A stretch of DNA of 64,000 nucleotides from Magnetospirillum molischianum DSM 120 (GCF_000294655.1 NZ_CAHP01000014.1:1-64000); one strand, 5' to 3'; counted from the stretch's first letter, positions 26,082 to 35,595 are shown. Notes: a model not told the origin generated them from the sequence alone. A program made the numbers and translations.

Positions 26082-26186
26082 ATGAAAGATACAGTCTGCG
26101 CCCCTTGCCGCCACTGGGGGCCATGGCGTATCACCGCCCCGGTAACGCGGATCGACGAAAGGCCGAGAAGATGCCCGCATGGCTGA
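26082..26186 (+). CDS. 34-residue small ORF overlapping the cobL start (possible leader peptide)
   Basis: The product begins [16 protein letters not shown] and ends CPHG, 34 residues in all, basic with a C-x2-C pair and two tryptophans. The Shine-Dalgarno AAAGGAGG is perfectly spaced (six bases), far stronger than the one before cobL. The ORF ends 15 bases inside cobL in another frame, so ribosomes finishing it could restart on cobL. It might be a leader that couples cobL to a cofactor or metal signal, or a tiny metal-binding protein. No homologue is known to me. An ORF this short could be chance, but the ribosome site argues otherwise. Confidence 0.5.
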   Translation: MKDTVCAPCRHWGPWRITAPVTRIDERPRRCPHG

Positions 26187-27379
26187 CGGTGGTGGGATTG
26201 GGAGAAGATGGCCCGGCCGGTCTGGGCGAGACGGCGCGCGACGCGATCGGCGGCGCCTCCGTGCTGATCGGCGGGCGGCGTCACCTGGATCTTATCCCCG
26301 ACCGCTCGGGACAGGAGCGGATCGTGTGGCCCAGTCCGTTCGAAACCGCGATCGATATGGTCCTGGCCCGACGCGGCCAGCCGGTATGTATCTTAGCCAG
26401 CGGCGACCCGATGCTTTACGGCATCGGTGCCAGCTTGGCTCGGCGCATTGATGCGGCTGAAATGCGAGTACTGCCCGCGCCGTCGTCGCCATCACTGGCA
26501 GCGGCCCAGCTCGGCTGGCCGTTGCAGGACGTCGCCCTGGTCAGCGTTACCGGCCGTCCGGTCGAATTGCTCCACCCCCACCTTGTTCCCGGCGCTCGGA
26601 TTCTGGCGCTGTCCGCCGATGGCAGCAGCCCAGCCAAGTTAGCCGCGCTGCTGTGTCAGCGCGGTTTCGGCGATAGCCGGATGATCGTATTCGAACATTT
26701 GGGCGGCCCGCGCGAACGCCGGATCGAGACCAGCGCCGCCACCTGGGGCGATTCTGCGGCCGCCGACCTCAATCTGGTGGCGATCGAGTGCCGCGCCGCG
26801 CCCGACGCCGTATCGTGGTCGCGCCTTGCCGGTCTGCCCGACGAGGCCTATCGCACCGACGGCCAGTTGACCAAGCGCGATATCCGCGCCGTCACTCTGG
26901 CCCGGCTGGCTCCGCTGCCCGGTGAATTACTGTGGGATGTCGGCGGAGGCAGCGGCTCGATTGGAATCGAATGGATGCGCAGCCATCCCGCCTGTCGCGC
27001 TATCGCCATCGAATCCGAGCCGACACGGCAAGAGACGATCACCACCAATGCCGCCGCGCTTGGCGTGCCGGGCATGGTCGTCGTCGCGGGCCGGGCGCCA
27101 GAGGCGCTGGCCGGTCTGGAGCCGCCCGACGCGGTGTTCATCGGCGGCGGCCTGACGGTCGAAGGGGTAGTCGAAACCTGCTGGAGCGCGCTGAAGCCAG
27201 GCGGACGACTGGTCGCCAACGCGGTAACGGTGCAGACCGAAGCGGCCGTGGTTTCCTGGCGCGAACGCTTTGGCGGCAGCCTGACCCGGCTGTCGGTGGC
27301 CCAGGCCGGGGCATTGGGGCGGTTCGACACCTGGAGAACCGCCCTGCCGGTAACGATCTGGGTCGCAACCAAGCCCTAA
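26171..27379 (+). CDS. cobL: Precorrin-6Y C5,15-methyltransferase (decarboxylating)
   Basis: Bifunctional enzyme of 402 residues. The N-terminal half (CbiE-like) has [16 protein letters not shown] and [20 protein letters not shown]. The C-terminal half (CbiT-like) has [37 protein letters not shown] near residue 255, the SAM site that also performs C12 decarboxylation. It catalyses methylation at C5 and C15. Ribosome site before its own ATG is weak, so translation may depend on the overlapping small ORF. Its stop overlaps the stop of the convergent FrhB-family gene by four bases. Confidence 0.93.
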   Translation: MPAWLTVVGLGEDGPAGLGETARDAIGGASVLIGGRRHLDLIPDRSGQERIVWPSPFETAIDMVLARRGQPVCILASGDPMLYGIGASLARRIDAAEMRVLPAPSSPSLAAAQLGWPLQDVALVSVTGRPVELLHPHLVPGARILALSADGSSPAKLAALLCQRGFGDSRMIVFEHLGGPRERRIETSAATWGDSAAADLNLVAIECRAAPDAVSWSRLAGLPDEAYRTDGQLTKRDIRAVTLARLAPLPGELLWDVGGGSGSIGIEWMRSHPACRAIAIESEPTRQETITTNAAALGVPGMVVVAGRAPEALAGLEPPDAVFIGGGLTVEGVVETCWSALKPGGRLVANAVTVQTEAAVVSWRERFGGSLTRLSVAQAGALGRFDTWRTALPVTIWVATKP

Positions 27380-28611
27380 GGGACGTTCCGCTCCCCATCG
27401 GCGGGGCTAAGTCCATAAGGCTCGACCAGGGTCCAGACATGGGCGGGGATCATCGCCGCCATCCGCCGGGGCTGCTGAAGGCGGAGATGAATCACCGATT
27501 CCGCCGCCTTCATCTCCAACCGCGCACGGGCCAGTTCCAACCCGCGCGGCCCGATCTTCGGCATCAGCCACGCAACGATCGGCCGGGCCCAATCCGGCAT
27601 CCCCCGCATCGGCAGACCACCCGCCGCCCGCTCGGTATTCTTGATGAAACCGGAGACCGCCCCCTGGCGCTTCCCGGCGCTGGTCGGTTCAGTCAGACGA
27701 ACTTCGTCGCCCAGCAGCGACAAGATTTCCTCGCCCTTCCGATTGCGCACCAGCAACCATTGCTCGCCCCGCCCCGCCATGTAACCGACGGTCAGATCGG
27801 ACAGGGAATTGACGTAATCGACGCAGGTGCGACAGGTCAGCGGGAAGAAGTCCGGGGGTAACTTCGAGATCGGCAGTTTAAGGAACGGGATTTCCTTCTT
27901 CCCACCATCGGCAAAGCGCATCTCGACGTGATAATCGGCGCGGAATTCCAGATAGGTGACGCGATCGGGCGTATCGGTCAACAGCGCTAGGAAATCATGA
28001 AACTTCTCGGTGGTGGTGTTGTCGGAACAGGGAATGCCGATCACGTAAAGCTGCTCGAACCCCAGATCCGGCTCCAGCACCCGCAGCGGATGGATCTGAC
28101 AGGGCACCCCGATCACCGCCAGACGGCGATAGCCCCGCTCCAGCGCAGGTTCAAGCCCGGACAGGAGCGGCGCATACCCCATACGCATGCCGCGACAGAC
28201 GGCCATTCCCTCGGGCCGGGTCACCAGAACCGGCATCGGACGCCACGAATCCTGAGGGTCCGCCGCCATCGTCAGAACCGCATCGACCTTGCCGCTTTCC
28301 AGCAGCCGTTCGGCCAGTCGGGTGGTCAGGCCGGTCCATTGTGCCCCCGGCTTCGGCTCTTTCAGCGCGGCCTGCCACATCTTGAGGAATGGACCGAAAT
28401 GAAGCTCGTCGGGACGGGCCGGATCGCGGACGCGACCGTGAATCCGCGCCTCTAATCCGGCATGGTCGGGATGGATGAACTGACAGGCACGGGAGCAGGC
28501 ACGCGGATCGGACCGGCGCGACACACCGCAATCGGTACAAAGGGGACGGGCGACGGCATCATCGTATGGCGGCGCCCAAACCGGTGCGTTGGCTTGGTCG
28601 ATCGTGGTCAT
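27376..28611 (-). CDS. Coenzyme F420-hydrogenase/dehydrogenase beta-subunit family (FrhB-like) flavo-iron-sulfur protein
   Basis: Product of 411 residues with FrhB N- and C-terminal domains. The N-terminal cysteine motif is [24 protein letters not shown]; later [62 protein letters not shown]. The C-terminal 130 residues look like an extension. This family includes the divinyl-protochlorophyllide reductase BciB, 7-hydroxymethyl-chlorophyll reductase and F420 enzymes, which this sequence does not separate. A role as reductase in tetrapyrrole metabolism would fit the cob neighbours and hemA. The start is read from MTTIDQAN with GGGGG before it. The 260 bases upstream hold no gene. Confidence 0.72.
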   Translation of the reverse strand: MTTIDQANAPVWAPPYDDAVARPLCTDCGVSRRSDPRACSRACQFIHPDHAGLEARIHGRVRDPARPDELHFGPFLKMWQAALKEPKPGAQWTGLTTRLAERLLESGKVDAVLTMAADPQDSWRPMPVLVTRPEGMAVCRGMRMGYAPLLSGLEPALERGYRRLAVIGVPCQIHPLRVLEPDLGFEQLYVIGIPCSDNTTTEKFHDFLALLTDTPDRVTYLEFRADYHVEMRFADGGKKEIPFLKLPISKLPPDFFPLTCRTCVDYVNSLSDLTVGYMAGRGEQWLLVRNRKGEEILSLLGDEVRLTEPTSAGKRQGAVSGFIKNTERAAGGLPMRGMPDWARPIVAWLMPKIGPRGLELARARLEMKAAESVIHLRLQQPRRMAAMIPAHVWTLVEPYGLSPADGERNVP

Positions 28612-28871
28612 GTCCCCCTGCTTTCCGGCGGTTCCAGGAAGGGGCGGAGTGTAGCCGAGCCTCCGGCCCGACGCCAGACCCGGAGGGCGCTGGATTTTCG
28701 ATCGCGCGGCAGGAAGCATCTGCGGTCTTGCGTCAATCATTATCGCATAGATAAAGTGGGGGTGTGTACGATGCCGCTTCATCCGATGGGCTACCCGATG
28801 CCTTCACCTTTGGGGCGTCAAACCGTCTTGGCCTGCGTATATTTTCTGAAATGATATAAGAAACCAAACGC

Positions 28872-30308
28872 ATGAACGCTCTTGAGGTGATCCACGACGA
28901 CATCCAGACCCGCTTCGCCAAGATGACAGGTCGGTTCGATCGTTTTTTCATGCAATGGATAAAATTTAACGATAATTCGGAACGCTTGTTTGGAGCGAGG
29001 GGCTTCAACAACGAGAACTACCTCCAGTCTCGCCTCGCCGAAAACAATGTAGATGCTGCCGCCGCAGTTTTCGATGCCGTCCTTGTTCACTGGAAAGAAA
29101 AAGGACAGGATGGAAATATCTTCGCCTTCTTGAATCACGAAGATTATGATGGCAACGGAATCTGGCACTATCTGGCTGATACCCTGCGTCAGCACGAGGG
29201 GGCATCAACCTTAAAAATCGCCCGCACTCTTCTGGCGATGGACATCGATTTCTCCCGCCGCAACAAGAACGGCCAGTCGCCGCTGTTCAAGATGCTGGTG
29301 CCAACCCCACGTTGGCAATCGCTGAACGCCCTGATCCAGACCAAGCATCTGTCGATCGAGAATATCGAACGGGCAGTGGCTGAAGGGACTCCCGAGGAAG
29401 CCGAGCGCAATCATGTGATGTCGATGATTTTCTCGCGAGACATCGCGGAGAATCGGGGATTGCTGTCCCAGCACGTTTTGCGACAGGCGGTACAGCCTCA
29501 AGCCGACGTCACTTTGCGCGCCGCTACCTGTCGTCTCTTTTTCGAGTATTTCGATGTCGAAACAGGCGGCACCGCCTTTTTCGATCTGATCGGGATCGCC
29601 AATCACGCGATGTTTGACGATCTGATGCGTCTCCTGATGACCAACACCGCCGAGATGGTCAGAAAAATTGGCGCGCCCGATACCGCCACGGCCAAAAGCT
29701 ACGCCCAGGCATATCTGGCCCAGAAGCTGCTGCGTCGTAAAAAGAATGGCCAGGGCGTTCTCTTCGTTGCTCTGTTTGCCCAGAAACACATGCACATGCG
29801 CAAGATCACCAGCCTTCTCCACAACGATGAGCTGGTCATCAAAAAAATCGTCCGTGGAGATACGGTGCGCAAAGAGATGGTGATCGACAAGACGTCACCG
29901 GCTCCGACCAATCCCCTGCTGTCGATGCTCTTGCAGCAGGACTTAGACGGTAATACGGTTTTTCATCACGCAACGATGCAGGGCGACCTTCAGGCCCTTA
30001 AATGGCTGTTCTCAGGGCTTGCTCCCAACGACATTCATGCGATCATCCTGTCCGTTCCCAACAAACTGGGTCTCTCCCTGATCGAGCTGACCCAGTTGGA
30101 GACAGTCAAGGCCCACCTGACCCAGGCGGTGATGCAGAAACGGATGCGGCCGGAACAGGCGATCGCCTACTTGCGCGCCCTGCCTGGAGAAAACGCCGAT
30201 GTCGCGGGCTTTCTGACCTCGAAAGTCAACGAGATCGAGGAATTGGCCAAATCCGTCGGTCGCAAGGAACCGTTGCCGCCAACCTTCCAGATCCGCAAAG
30301 CACCCTGA
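28872..30308 (+). CDS. Ankyrin-like repeat protein, hypothetical
   Basis: Soluble product of 478 residues with no signal peptide or membrane segment. Degenerate ankyrin-like units are visible: DYDGNGIWHYLADTL, KNGQSPLFKMLV, DLDGNTVFHHATMQGDLQALKWLFS and NKLGLSLIELTQ, each followed by helices. The rest is helical and charged. No catalytic motif. It stands alone between the FrhB-like gene and the histidine genes, with weak ribosome site. Its repeats suggest a protein-binding role, perhaps with host or cell-division partners, but nothing in the neighbourhood indicates which. Not recognised beyond ankyrin-like. Confidence 0.62.
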   Translation: MNALEVIHDDIQTRFAKMTGRFDRFFMQWIKFNDNSERLFGARGFNNENYLQSRLAENNVDAAAAVFDAVLVHWKEKGQDGNIFAFLNHEDYDGNGIWHYLADTLRQHEGASTLKIARTLLAMDIDFSRRNKNGQSPLFKMLVPTPRWQSLNALIQTKHLSIENIERAVAEGTPEEAERNHVMSMIFSRDIAENRGLLSQHVLRQAVQPQADVTLRAATCRLFFEYFDVETGGTAFFDLIGIANHAMFDDLMRLLMTNTAEMVRKIGAPDTATAKSYAQAYLAQKLLRRKKNGQGVLFVALFAQKHMHMRKITSLLHNDELVIKKIVRGDTVRKEMVIDKTSPAPTNPLLSMLLQQDLDGNTVFHHATMQGDLQALKWLFSGLAPNDIHAIILSVPNKLGLSLIELTQLETVKAHLTQAVMQKRMRPEQAIAYLRALPGENADVAGFLTSKVNEIEELAKSVGRKEPLPPTFQIRKAP

Positions 30309-30429
30309 CGGATATCGGTTGCCCGGCTGGAGAGTTAAGGCATCCAGACGGCATCATAAGGTGGCACCCTCCACCGAAACCTTGTAGAAATCGAGCCCCG
30401 TCAGGATCGAATTTTTCGGAAGACGTATC

Positions 30430-31095
30430 GTGCTCCAGCAAGACAAATTGGTGATCGCCCTGCCCAAGGGCCGAATTCTCGACGAGGCGATGCCTCTGGT
30501 CCGCGCCGCCGGCATCGAACCGGAAGCCGCGTTCGACGATCCCCATTCCCGGCTGTTGCGCTTTACCACCAACCATCCCCACATCGATATCATCAGAGTG
30601 CGTTCGTTCGACGTCGCGACCTTTGTCGCCTTTGGCGCGGCGCACTTGGGAATCGCAGGAAACGATGTGCTGATGGAATTTTCCTATCCCGAAATTTACG
30701 CCCCGCTGGACCTTGGCATCGGCGGCTGCCGCCTGTCGGTCGCCGAGCCGGATGATATCGCCGCGACCGACGATCCCGGCCGGTGGAGCCATGTCCGCAT
30801 CGCCACCAAATACCCCGAGATCACCCGCCGTCACTTCGCCCGACGCGGCGTTCAGGCGGAATGCGTGAAGCTCAACGGCGCAATGGAACTGGCCCCCACA
30901 CTGGGTCTGTGCTCCCGCATCGTCGATCTGGTCTCGTCGGGCGCAACGCTAAAGGCCAACGGACTGAAGGAAGTCGAAGTGATCGCCCAAGTCACCAGCC
31001 GTCTGATCGTCAACCGCGCGGCACTGAAGACCCGACCCGACGAGATGGCCGGATGGGTCGAAGCGTTTCGCCGTGCACGGGGAGCCCAAGCCTGA
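30430..31095 (+). CDS. hisG: ATP phosphoribosyltransferase, short form
   Basis: First enzyme of histidine synthesis, condensing ATP with PRPP. At 221 residues it is the short form, lacking the C-terminal regulatory ACT-like domain, so it needs HisZ (not in this window) for activity and feedback. Motifs: [67 protein letters not shown] and [23 protein letters not shown], the PRPP loop. Start is GTG with GGAAG at about nine bases. Its stop overlaps hisD (TGATG). Confidence 0.93.
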   Translation: MLQQDKLVIALPKGRILDEAMPLVRAAGIEPEAAFDDPHSRLLRFTTNHPHIDIIRVRSFDVATFVAFGAAHLGIAGNDVLMEFSYPEIYAPLDLGIGGCRLSVAEPDDIAATDDPGRWSHVRIATKYPEITRRHFARRGVQAECVKLNGAMELAPTLGLCSRIVDLVSSGATLKANGLKEVEVIAQVTSRLIVNRAALKTRPDEMAGWVEAFRRARGAQA

Positions 31096-32393
31096 TGAGG
31101 ACTCTCGTCTCCACCGATGCGGATTTCGAAACCGCATTCGCCGCCCTGCTCAACATGAAGCGCGAGACGGACGAAGACGTCGATTCCCAGGTCGCCGCGA
31201 TCCTGGCCGACGTGCGCCGTCGCGGCGATGCCGCCTTGATCGAGTACACCGCCCGCTTCGACCGGCTGGAACTGAATGCCTCTGGTCTGGCGATCACCGC
31301 CGACGAGATCGAAGCAGCCTGCGCCAGTTGCGACCCGAACCTGCTGTCGGCGCTGGAACTGGCCGCCGCCCGCATCCGCGCCTTTCACCACCGCCAGATA
31401 CCGGGCGACGATCACTTCGTCGATGACGTCGGCGTGCGCCTCGGCCTGCGCTGGACTGCGGTCCAGGCCGCCGGTCTGTATGTACCGGGCGGAACCGCCG
31501 CCTATCCCTCGTCGGTGCTGATGAACGCCATTCCGGCCAAAGCGGCGGGCGTCGAGCGGCTGGTGATGGTGGTCCCCTCGCCGGGCGGACGGCTGAACCC
31601 GCTGGTGCTGGCCGCCGCGCGGATCGCCGGAATCGACGAGATCTATCGCGTCGGCGGAGCGCAGGCGATTGGGGCGCTGGCTTATGGCACCGCGACCATC
31701 CGCCCGGTCGATAAGATCGTCGGGCCGGGCAATGCCTATGTCGCCGCCGCCAAGCGTCGGGTGTTCGGCACTGTCGGCATCGACATGATCGCCGGACCGT
31801 CCGAGATTCTGGTGGTGGCCGACAACGGCAACGATCCCGGCTGGATCGCCGCCGACCTGCTCAGTCAGGCCGAGCATGACACCGCCGCCCAGAGCATTCT
31901 GATCACCGACGATGCCGAATTCGGCCGCAGGGTTGCCCAGGCCGTGGACTCGCACCTGAAAACCCTGTCCCGCGCCGCGATCGCCCGCGACAGCTGGGAC
32001 CGTCACGGTGCGGTGATCGTCGTCCCAAGTCTGGCCGACTCGGTGCCGCTGATCGATCGTATCGCCCCCGAGCATCTGGAATTGGCGGTCGCCGAACCGG
32101 AAGCCCTGGCGGCCCGTGTCCGCAATGCCGGAGCGATATTCCTCGGCCGCTTCACCCCGGAAGCAGTGGGCGATTATGTCGGCGGACCGAACCATGTCCT
32201 GCCGACGGCGCGCTCGGCGCGATTCTCGTCGGGGCTGGGCGTGCTGGACTTCATGAAGCGGACCTCCCTGCTCGGCTGCGATGCGGCCTCGCTGCGGGCG
32301 ATCGGCCCGGCGGCGGCTCGTCTCGCCGAGGCCGAGGGATTGAGTGCGCACGGACTGTCAGTTGGAATCAGGCTCAATCTCGGGATGGAGTAA
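31095..32393 (+). CDS. hisD: Histidinol dehydrogenase
   Basis: Zn-dependent NAD enzyme of 432 residues for the last two oxidations of histidine synthesis. Signatures: GLYVPGGTAAYPSSVLM, VGGAQAIGALAYGTATIRPVDKIVGPGN, SEILVVADNGND, LLSQAEHDTAAQSILIT and RIAPEHLELAV, with the zinc-binding Gln/His in QAEHD. Coupled with hisG on one side and the UPF0262 gene on the other by stop-start overlaps. Confidence 0.95.
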   Translation: MRTLVSTDADFETAFAALLNMKRETDEDVDSQVAAILADVRRRGDAALIEYTARFDRLELNASGLAITADEIEAACASCDPNLLSALELAAARIRAFHHRQIPGDDHFVDDVGVRLGLRWTAVQAAGLYVPGGTAAYPSSVLMNAIPAKAAGVERLVMVVPSPGGRLNPLVLAAARIAGIDEIYRVGGAQAIGALAYGTATIRPVDKIVGPGNAYVAAAKRRVFGTVGIDMIAGPSEILVVADNGNDPGWIAADLLSQAEHDTAAQSILITDDAEFGRRVAQAVDSHLKTLSRAAIARDSWDRHGAVIVVPSLADSVPLIDRIAPEHLELAVAEPEALAARVRNAGAIFLGRFTPEAVGDYVGGPNHVLPTARSARFSSGLGVLDFMKRTSLLGCDAASLRAIGPAAARLAEAEGLSAHGLSVGIRLNLGME

Positions 32394-32866
32394 TGCCAGA
32401 ACGCCAGCGGTTGATCGACATCCGCCTGGACGACAAAACCCTGGTCCGCCGCTCGGCCGAGGTCGAGCATGAACGTGCCGTTGCGATCTATGATCTGATC
32501 GAGGAAAACAGCTTTATCCCCGAAGGGGGCTTCGTCGGCCCTTATCTGCTGCGGCTGCGGCTGGAGGACAACCGGCTGATCTTTGACATCCGCAGCGGAG
32601 AGGACGTGCCGCTGACCGAAGTCGGGTTGACGCTGACGGCGTTCCAGTCTCTGGTCAAAGACTATTTTCTGGTGTGCGAGAGCTATTACACCGCGATCCG
32701 CACCGCGCCGCCGTCACGAATCGAAGCGCTGGATCAGGGGCGCCGCGCCCTGCATGACGAGGGGGCCACCCTGCTGCTCCAGCGCCTGACCGGGCGAATC
32801 AGGCTTGATTTCGTCACGGCCCGGCGGCTTTTCACCCTGATCTGCATCCTCCATGTGCGGGGATAA
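32393..32866 (+). CDS. UPF0262 family protein
   Basis: Uncharacterised conserved alphaproteobacterial protein of 157 residues, RLIDIRLDDKTLVRRS at the start, AIYDLIEENSFIPE, RLRLEDNRLIFDIR and DYFLVCESYYTAIRTAPPSRIEALDQGRR. No membrane segment. The family is regularly found just after hisD, so a role with it, or with the following phosphatase, is plausible but unproved. Overlaps the hisD stop (TAATG). Confidence 0.88.
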   Translation: MPERQRLIDIRLDDKTLVRRSAEVEHERAVAIYDLIEENSFIPEGGFVGPYLLRLRLEDNRLIFDIRSGEDVPLTEVGLTLTAFQSLVKDYFLVCESYYTAIRTAPPSRIEALDQGRRALHDEGATLLLQRLTGRIRLDFVTARRLFTLICILHVRG

Positions 32867-32869
32867 GGG

Positions 32870-33316
32870 GTGGCGCACGACCTGCCTTCCGCCGTTTTAT
32901 TCTGCTGCACCCTGAACGCGCTACGCTCGCCGATGGCCGAAGGGATCATGAAGCGGCTGCACGGCACCCGCCTTTATGTCCAGTCGGTCGGTGTTCGTAT
33001 CGGCGAGACCGATCCGATGATGGTCCAGGTAATGGATGAAATCGGCATCGATCTGTCGCACCATCGCCCGCGCGATTTCGCAACACTGGAAGACAATAGC
33101 TTCGACGTAGTGGTGTCGTTATCGCCCGAGGCCCAGCATAAGGCCGTGGATCTAACCCGCGCCAACGCCTGTGATGTAGAATACTGGCCGACGTTCGACC
33201 CATCTTTGATTGAGGCAAGCCGCGAGGTTCGCCTTGAATCATACCGCGCCGTCCGCGACGAATTACAGCGGAAAATCCTCAAACGCTTCCCCTTGCCGAG
33301 GCTGGCACGCGAGTAA
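32870..33316 (+). CDS. Low-molecular-weight protein phosphatase / arsenate reductase-like protein
   Basis: Product of 148 residues. The phosphate-binding loop is FCCTLNALRSPMAEGI (C-x5-R-S) near residue 12, and the Asp loop WPTFDPS near residue 107 gives the general acid. This is the LMW-PTP fold shared with thioredoxin-linked arsenate reductases. The gene sits in the his-UPF0262 string, a conserved context, not in an ars operon, so a tyrosine-phosphatase-like role is preferred. Start is GTG with AAGGG just upstream, four bases after the preceding stop. Confidence 0.82.
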   Translation: MAHDLPSAVLFCCTLNALRSPMAEGIMKRLHGTRLYVQSVGVRIGETDPMMVQVMDEIGIDLSHHRPRDFATLEDNSFDVVVSLSPEAQHKAVDLTRANACDVEYWPTFDPSLIEASREVRLESYRAVRDELQRKILKRFPLPRLARE

Positions 33317-33341
33317 ACACCCTCACATTGCGTGAAAAGGC

Positions 33342-33372
33342 TTGACCAAACAGCACCGAGCGCTCACTTATC
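33342..33372 (+). promoter_or_regulatory. Possible infA promoter
   Basis: TTGACC followed 18-19 bases later by an imperfect -10 (ACTTAT or CTTATC). It gives a leader of roughly 30 bases for infA. The -35 copies the tRNA promoters; the -10 is weak. Confidence 0.4.
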
Positions 33373-33406
33373 TTCCCGCGCAGCAGGGAACCCGGATGGA
33401 GGCCAG

Positions 33407-33625
33407 ATGGCGAAAGAGGATGTAATCGAGTTTTCAGGCACGGTGTCGGAGCTTTTGCCCAACGCCATGTTCAGGGTTAAGCTCGACAACGAACATGAAA
33501 TCCTTGCTCACACGTCCGGAAAGATGCGCAAGAACCGGATCCGTGTCCTTGCGGGCGACCGGGTCAACGTGGAAATGACGCCCTACGACTTGACCAAGGG
33601 CCGCATCACCTTCCGTTATAAGTAG
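33407..33625 (+). CDS. infA: Translation initiation factor IF-1
   Basis: Complete IF-1 of 72 residues, an OB-fold protein that binds the 30S A site during initiation. [49 protein letters not shown] and [13 protein letters not shown] are near-invariant. GGAGG lies four bases before the ATG. Confidence 0.97.
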   Translation: MAKEDVIEFSGTVSELLPNAMFRVKLDNEHEILAHTSGKMRKNRIRVLAGDRVNVEMTPYDLTKGRITFRYK

Positions 33626-33632
33626 CATCGAT

Positions 33633-34223
33633 ATGATCGAGACGGCCGGACGCCCGGCGCTGGTCCTGGCCTCGGCATCGCCCAGACGGGTGGACTTGCT
33701 GCACCAGATTGGCATCGCCCCCGGCCGGATCGATCCCGCCGACATCGACGAAACTCCTTTGCGCGACGAGCTGCCCCAGGTTCTGGCCGGGCGGCTTGCC
33801 GAGCAAAAGGCTCGTGCCGTGGCCGAGCGCCACCCAGGCAGTTTCGTCCTTGCCGCCGACACGGTGGTCGCTTGCGGCCGCCGTGCTCTCCCCAAAGCCG
33901 AAGACGAAGCCACCGCCCGCCGCTGCCTCGCGCTGCTATCGGGTCGGCGACATCGTGTTCTGGGGGGGCTGTGCCTGATCGGCCCGGACGGGCGGATCGG
34001 ACGACGGCTGGTTACCACCACCGTCACCTTCAAACGACTACTTCCGGCCGAGATCGAAGCCTATCTCGCCGCCGGGGAATGGCACGGCAAGGCGGGCGGA
34101 TACGCCATCCAGGGCCGCGCCGCCCGGTTCGTCCGGGCTTTGTCCGGTTCCTATTCCAACGTCGTCGGCCTGCCGTTGTTTGAAACCGGCTCGCTGCTCG
34201 ACGGCCTGGGCTGGCGTGACTGA
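33633..34223 (+). CDS. maf: Maf-family nucleoside triphosphate pyrophosphatase
   Basis: House-cleaning pyrophosphatase of 196 residues acting on non-canonical or methylated nucleotides. LVLASASPRRVDLLHQIG is the Maf signature; DIDETP, KARAVAERHP, LAADTVVACGRRALPKAEDEATA and GKAGGYAIQGRAARFVRALSGSYSNVVGLPLFET complete it. No strong ribosome site. The stop overlaps the next gene by eight bases. In Rhodospirillales and rhizobia maf usually follows infA, as here. Confidence 0.92.
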   Translation: MIETAGRPALVLASASPRRVDLLHQIGIAPGRIDPADIDETPLRDELPQVLAGRLAEQKARAVAERHPGSFVLAADTVVACGRRALPKAEDEATARRCLALLSGRRHRVLGGLCLIGPDGRIGRRLVTTTVTFKRLLPAEIEAYLAAGEWHGKAGGYAIQGRAARFVRALSGSYSNVVGLPLFETGSLLDGLGWRD

Positions 34224-35352
34224 CCCCAGCGCAACGCCTCTGGGCATTGATGAAATTCTCTGGTCGTGGGGACCGGGCGAAAGCCGCTTCGCCCTTTTGA
34301 CCCGTGGCCGCCTCACCGAACTGGTGATTGACCGCCCCACCCTTCACCTCGGATCGCGTTTTCTCGGCCGTGTCGTCGCGCTGGACCGCGCCCTGAACGC
34401 CGCCTTTGTCGATCTAGGAATTGGCGGCCGCCCCGGCTTTCTGCCTGGCGCGGCGGCCCTTAACCTGTCCGAGGGCGCGTCCGTCGCGGTCACGATCCGA
34501 GCCGAAGTCCGTGCGGGCAAGGGGCCGCTACTGTCGCCGCTGCCCGACGCATCCCTCGTCGGACAGGCAAAGGCTCCGGTGCTGCTCTCCCGCCCCCCCG
34601 CGCTGAAACGGCTGCTGGAGGCTCATCCTGGTATCCGGCGGGTTCGGGTTGACGATCCCGTCGCCCTGGCCGAGGCGAAGACGCTGGCTCCCGCTTTGGC
34701 CGAGGGGCATCGCGACGGCCCTCTGTTCAGCCTTTATCGTGTCGAGGAAGAAATCGAGTCCGCGCTGGCCCCCGTAGTGATGCTGGCGGGCGGCGGGCGG
34801 ATGACAATCGAGAATACAGCGGCACTGACCGCGATCGATGTCGATTCGGGCGGCGGACGGGCCGATGAGGCCAATCGCAAGGCGGTCGCCGCGATTGCCC
34901 GCCATCTGCGCTTGCGCGGTATCGGTGGGCAGGTGGTGATCGATTTTGTCTCGGTTCGGCGCGGCTCTCCGCACCGTCTGGCTGACGCGTTGAAGGAAGC
35001 GGTTGCAGCCGACCCGGTGCCAACCCAGATCTTTGGAGTATCGCGGCTGGGGCTGGTCGAGTTGACCCGCGAACGGCGCGGACTGGCGTTGAGCGAATTG
35101 CTGTGCGAATGCCCGACCCTGGCCACGCCCGAGACCGTGGCCCTGGCTGCCCTGCGTCAAGTTCTGGCCGAAGCCGCCTGCCGCCCTGGGCGCCCCCTGG
35201 GGCTGGTTGTCGCTCCAGAGGTTGCAAAGGCCCTGGCCCTGCGTCCAGACGCCCTGGAGGACGCCGAAGCGCGCCTATGCCGCCCCCTGCCTGTCCGCGT
35301 GGCACCCGACCGGACACGCGAGGATATTTCGATCGAGGAGATAACCGGATGA
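34216..35352 (+). CDS. Short RNase E/G-family ribonuclease
   Basis: RNase E/G family protein of 378 residues, about 110 shorter than typical RNase G (near 490). It has a partial S1-like segment LGSRFLGRVVALDRALNAAFVDLGIGGRPGFL and the catalytic pair: TAIDVDSGG and GGQVVIDFVSVRR, each with its metal-binding Asp. SRLGLVELTRERRGLALSELL and the QIFGVSRLG stretch follow. The Zn-link C-P-x-C motif that joins dimers in RNase E is not present (LCECPTLATP is not a match). It may act as a reduced or specialised form, as is common next to maf and yacG. Starts at GTG within the end of maf. Confidence 0.82.
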   Translation: MTDPSATPLGIDEILWSWGPGESRFALLTRGRLTELVIDRPTLHLGSRFLGRVVALDRALNAAFVDLGIGGRPGFLPGAAALNLSEGASVAVTIRAEVRAGKGPLLSPLPDASLVGQAKAPVLLSRPPALKRLLEAHPGIRRVRVDDPVALAEAKTLAPALAEGHRDGPLFSLYRVEEEIESALAPVVMLAGGGRMTIENTAALTAIDVDSGGGRADEANRKAVAAIARHLRLRGIGGQVVIDFVSVRRGSPHRLADALKEAVAADPVPTQIFGVSRLGLVELTRERRGLALSELLCECPTLATPETVALAALRQVLAEAACRPGRPLGLVVAPEVAKALALRPDALEDAEARLCRPLPVRVAPDRTREDISIEEITG

Positions 35353-35543
35353 CCGAGACACCGTCCGCCCATGCCTGCCCGATTTGCGGCACTCCGGCAA
35401 CACCGGACCTGCGCCCATTCTGCTCGAAACGCTGCGCCGACGTTGATCTCCATCGTTGGCTGGGCGGGGTCTACCGAGTCGAAACCAACGAGCGTTCCGA
35501 AGAAAATGCATCGGATGACGTTTTTTCGTCGAGAGGGGCTTGA
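35349..35543 (+). CDS. yacG: DNA gyrase inhibitor YacG (Zn-binding)
   Basis: Small zinc protein of 64 residues. CPICGTPATPDLRPFCSKRCADVDLHRWL has the four zinc cysteines and the conserved helix of YacG, which binds GyrB and inhibits gyrase. The C-terminal 20 residues are acidic. ATGA overlap with the preceding RNase gene. Confidence 0.9.
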   Translation: MTETPSAHACPICGTPATPDLRPFCSKRCADVDLHRWLGGVYRVETNERSEENASDDVFSSRGA

Positions 35544-35569
35544 CCGCCCCCCGAATCATCATCTATAAG
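35540..35569 (+). promoter_or_regulatory. Sigma70-type promoter of tRNA-Phe
   Basis: TTGACC, 18 bases, TATAAG. The -35 overlaps the stop of yacG, and the initiation point is about 20 bases before the tRNA. Same hexamers as the tRNA-Cys promoter. Confidence 0.75.
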
Positions 35570-35595
35570 CGCCTCCTCTTCACGAAGAGCGACCT

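Noticed and set aside
25991-26170. Possible cobalamin riboswitch between cobH and cobL (GCCACTG is present)
   Set aside because: The conserved core of the B12 riboswitch (GCGGTG...TCCGC and the B12 box) is absent on both strands; the single short match occurs inside the small ORF.
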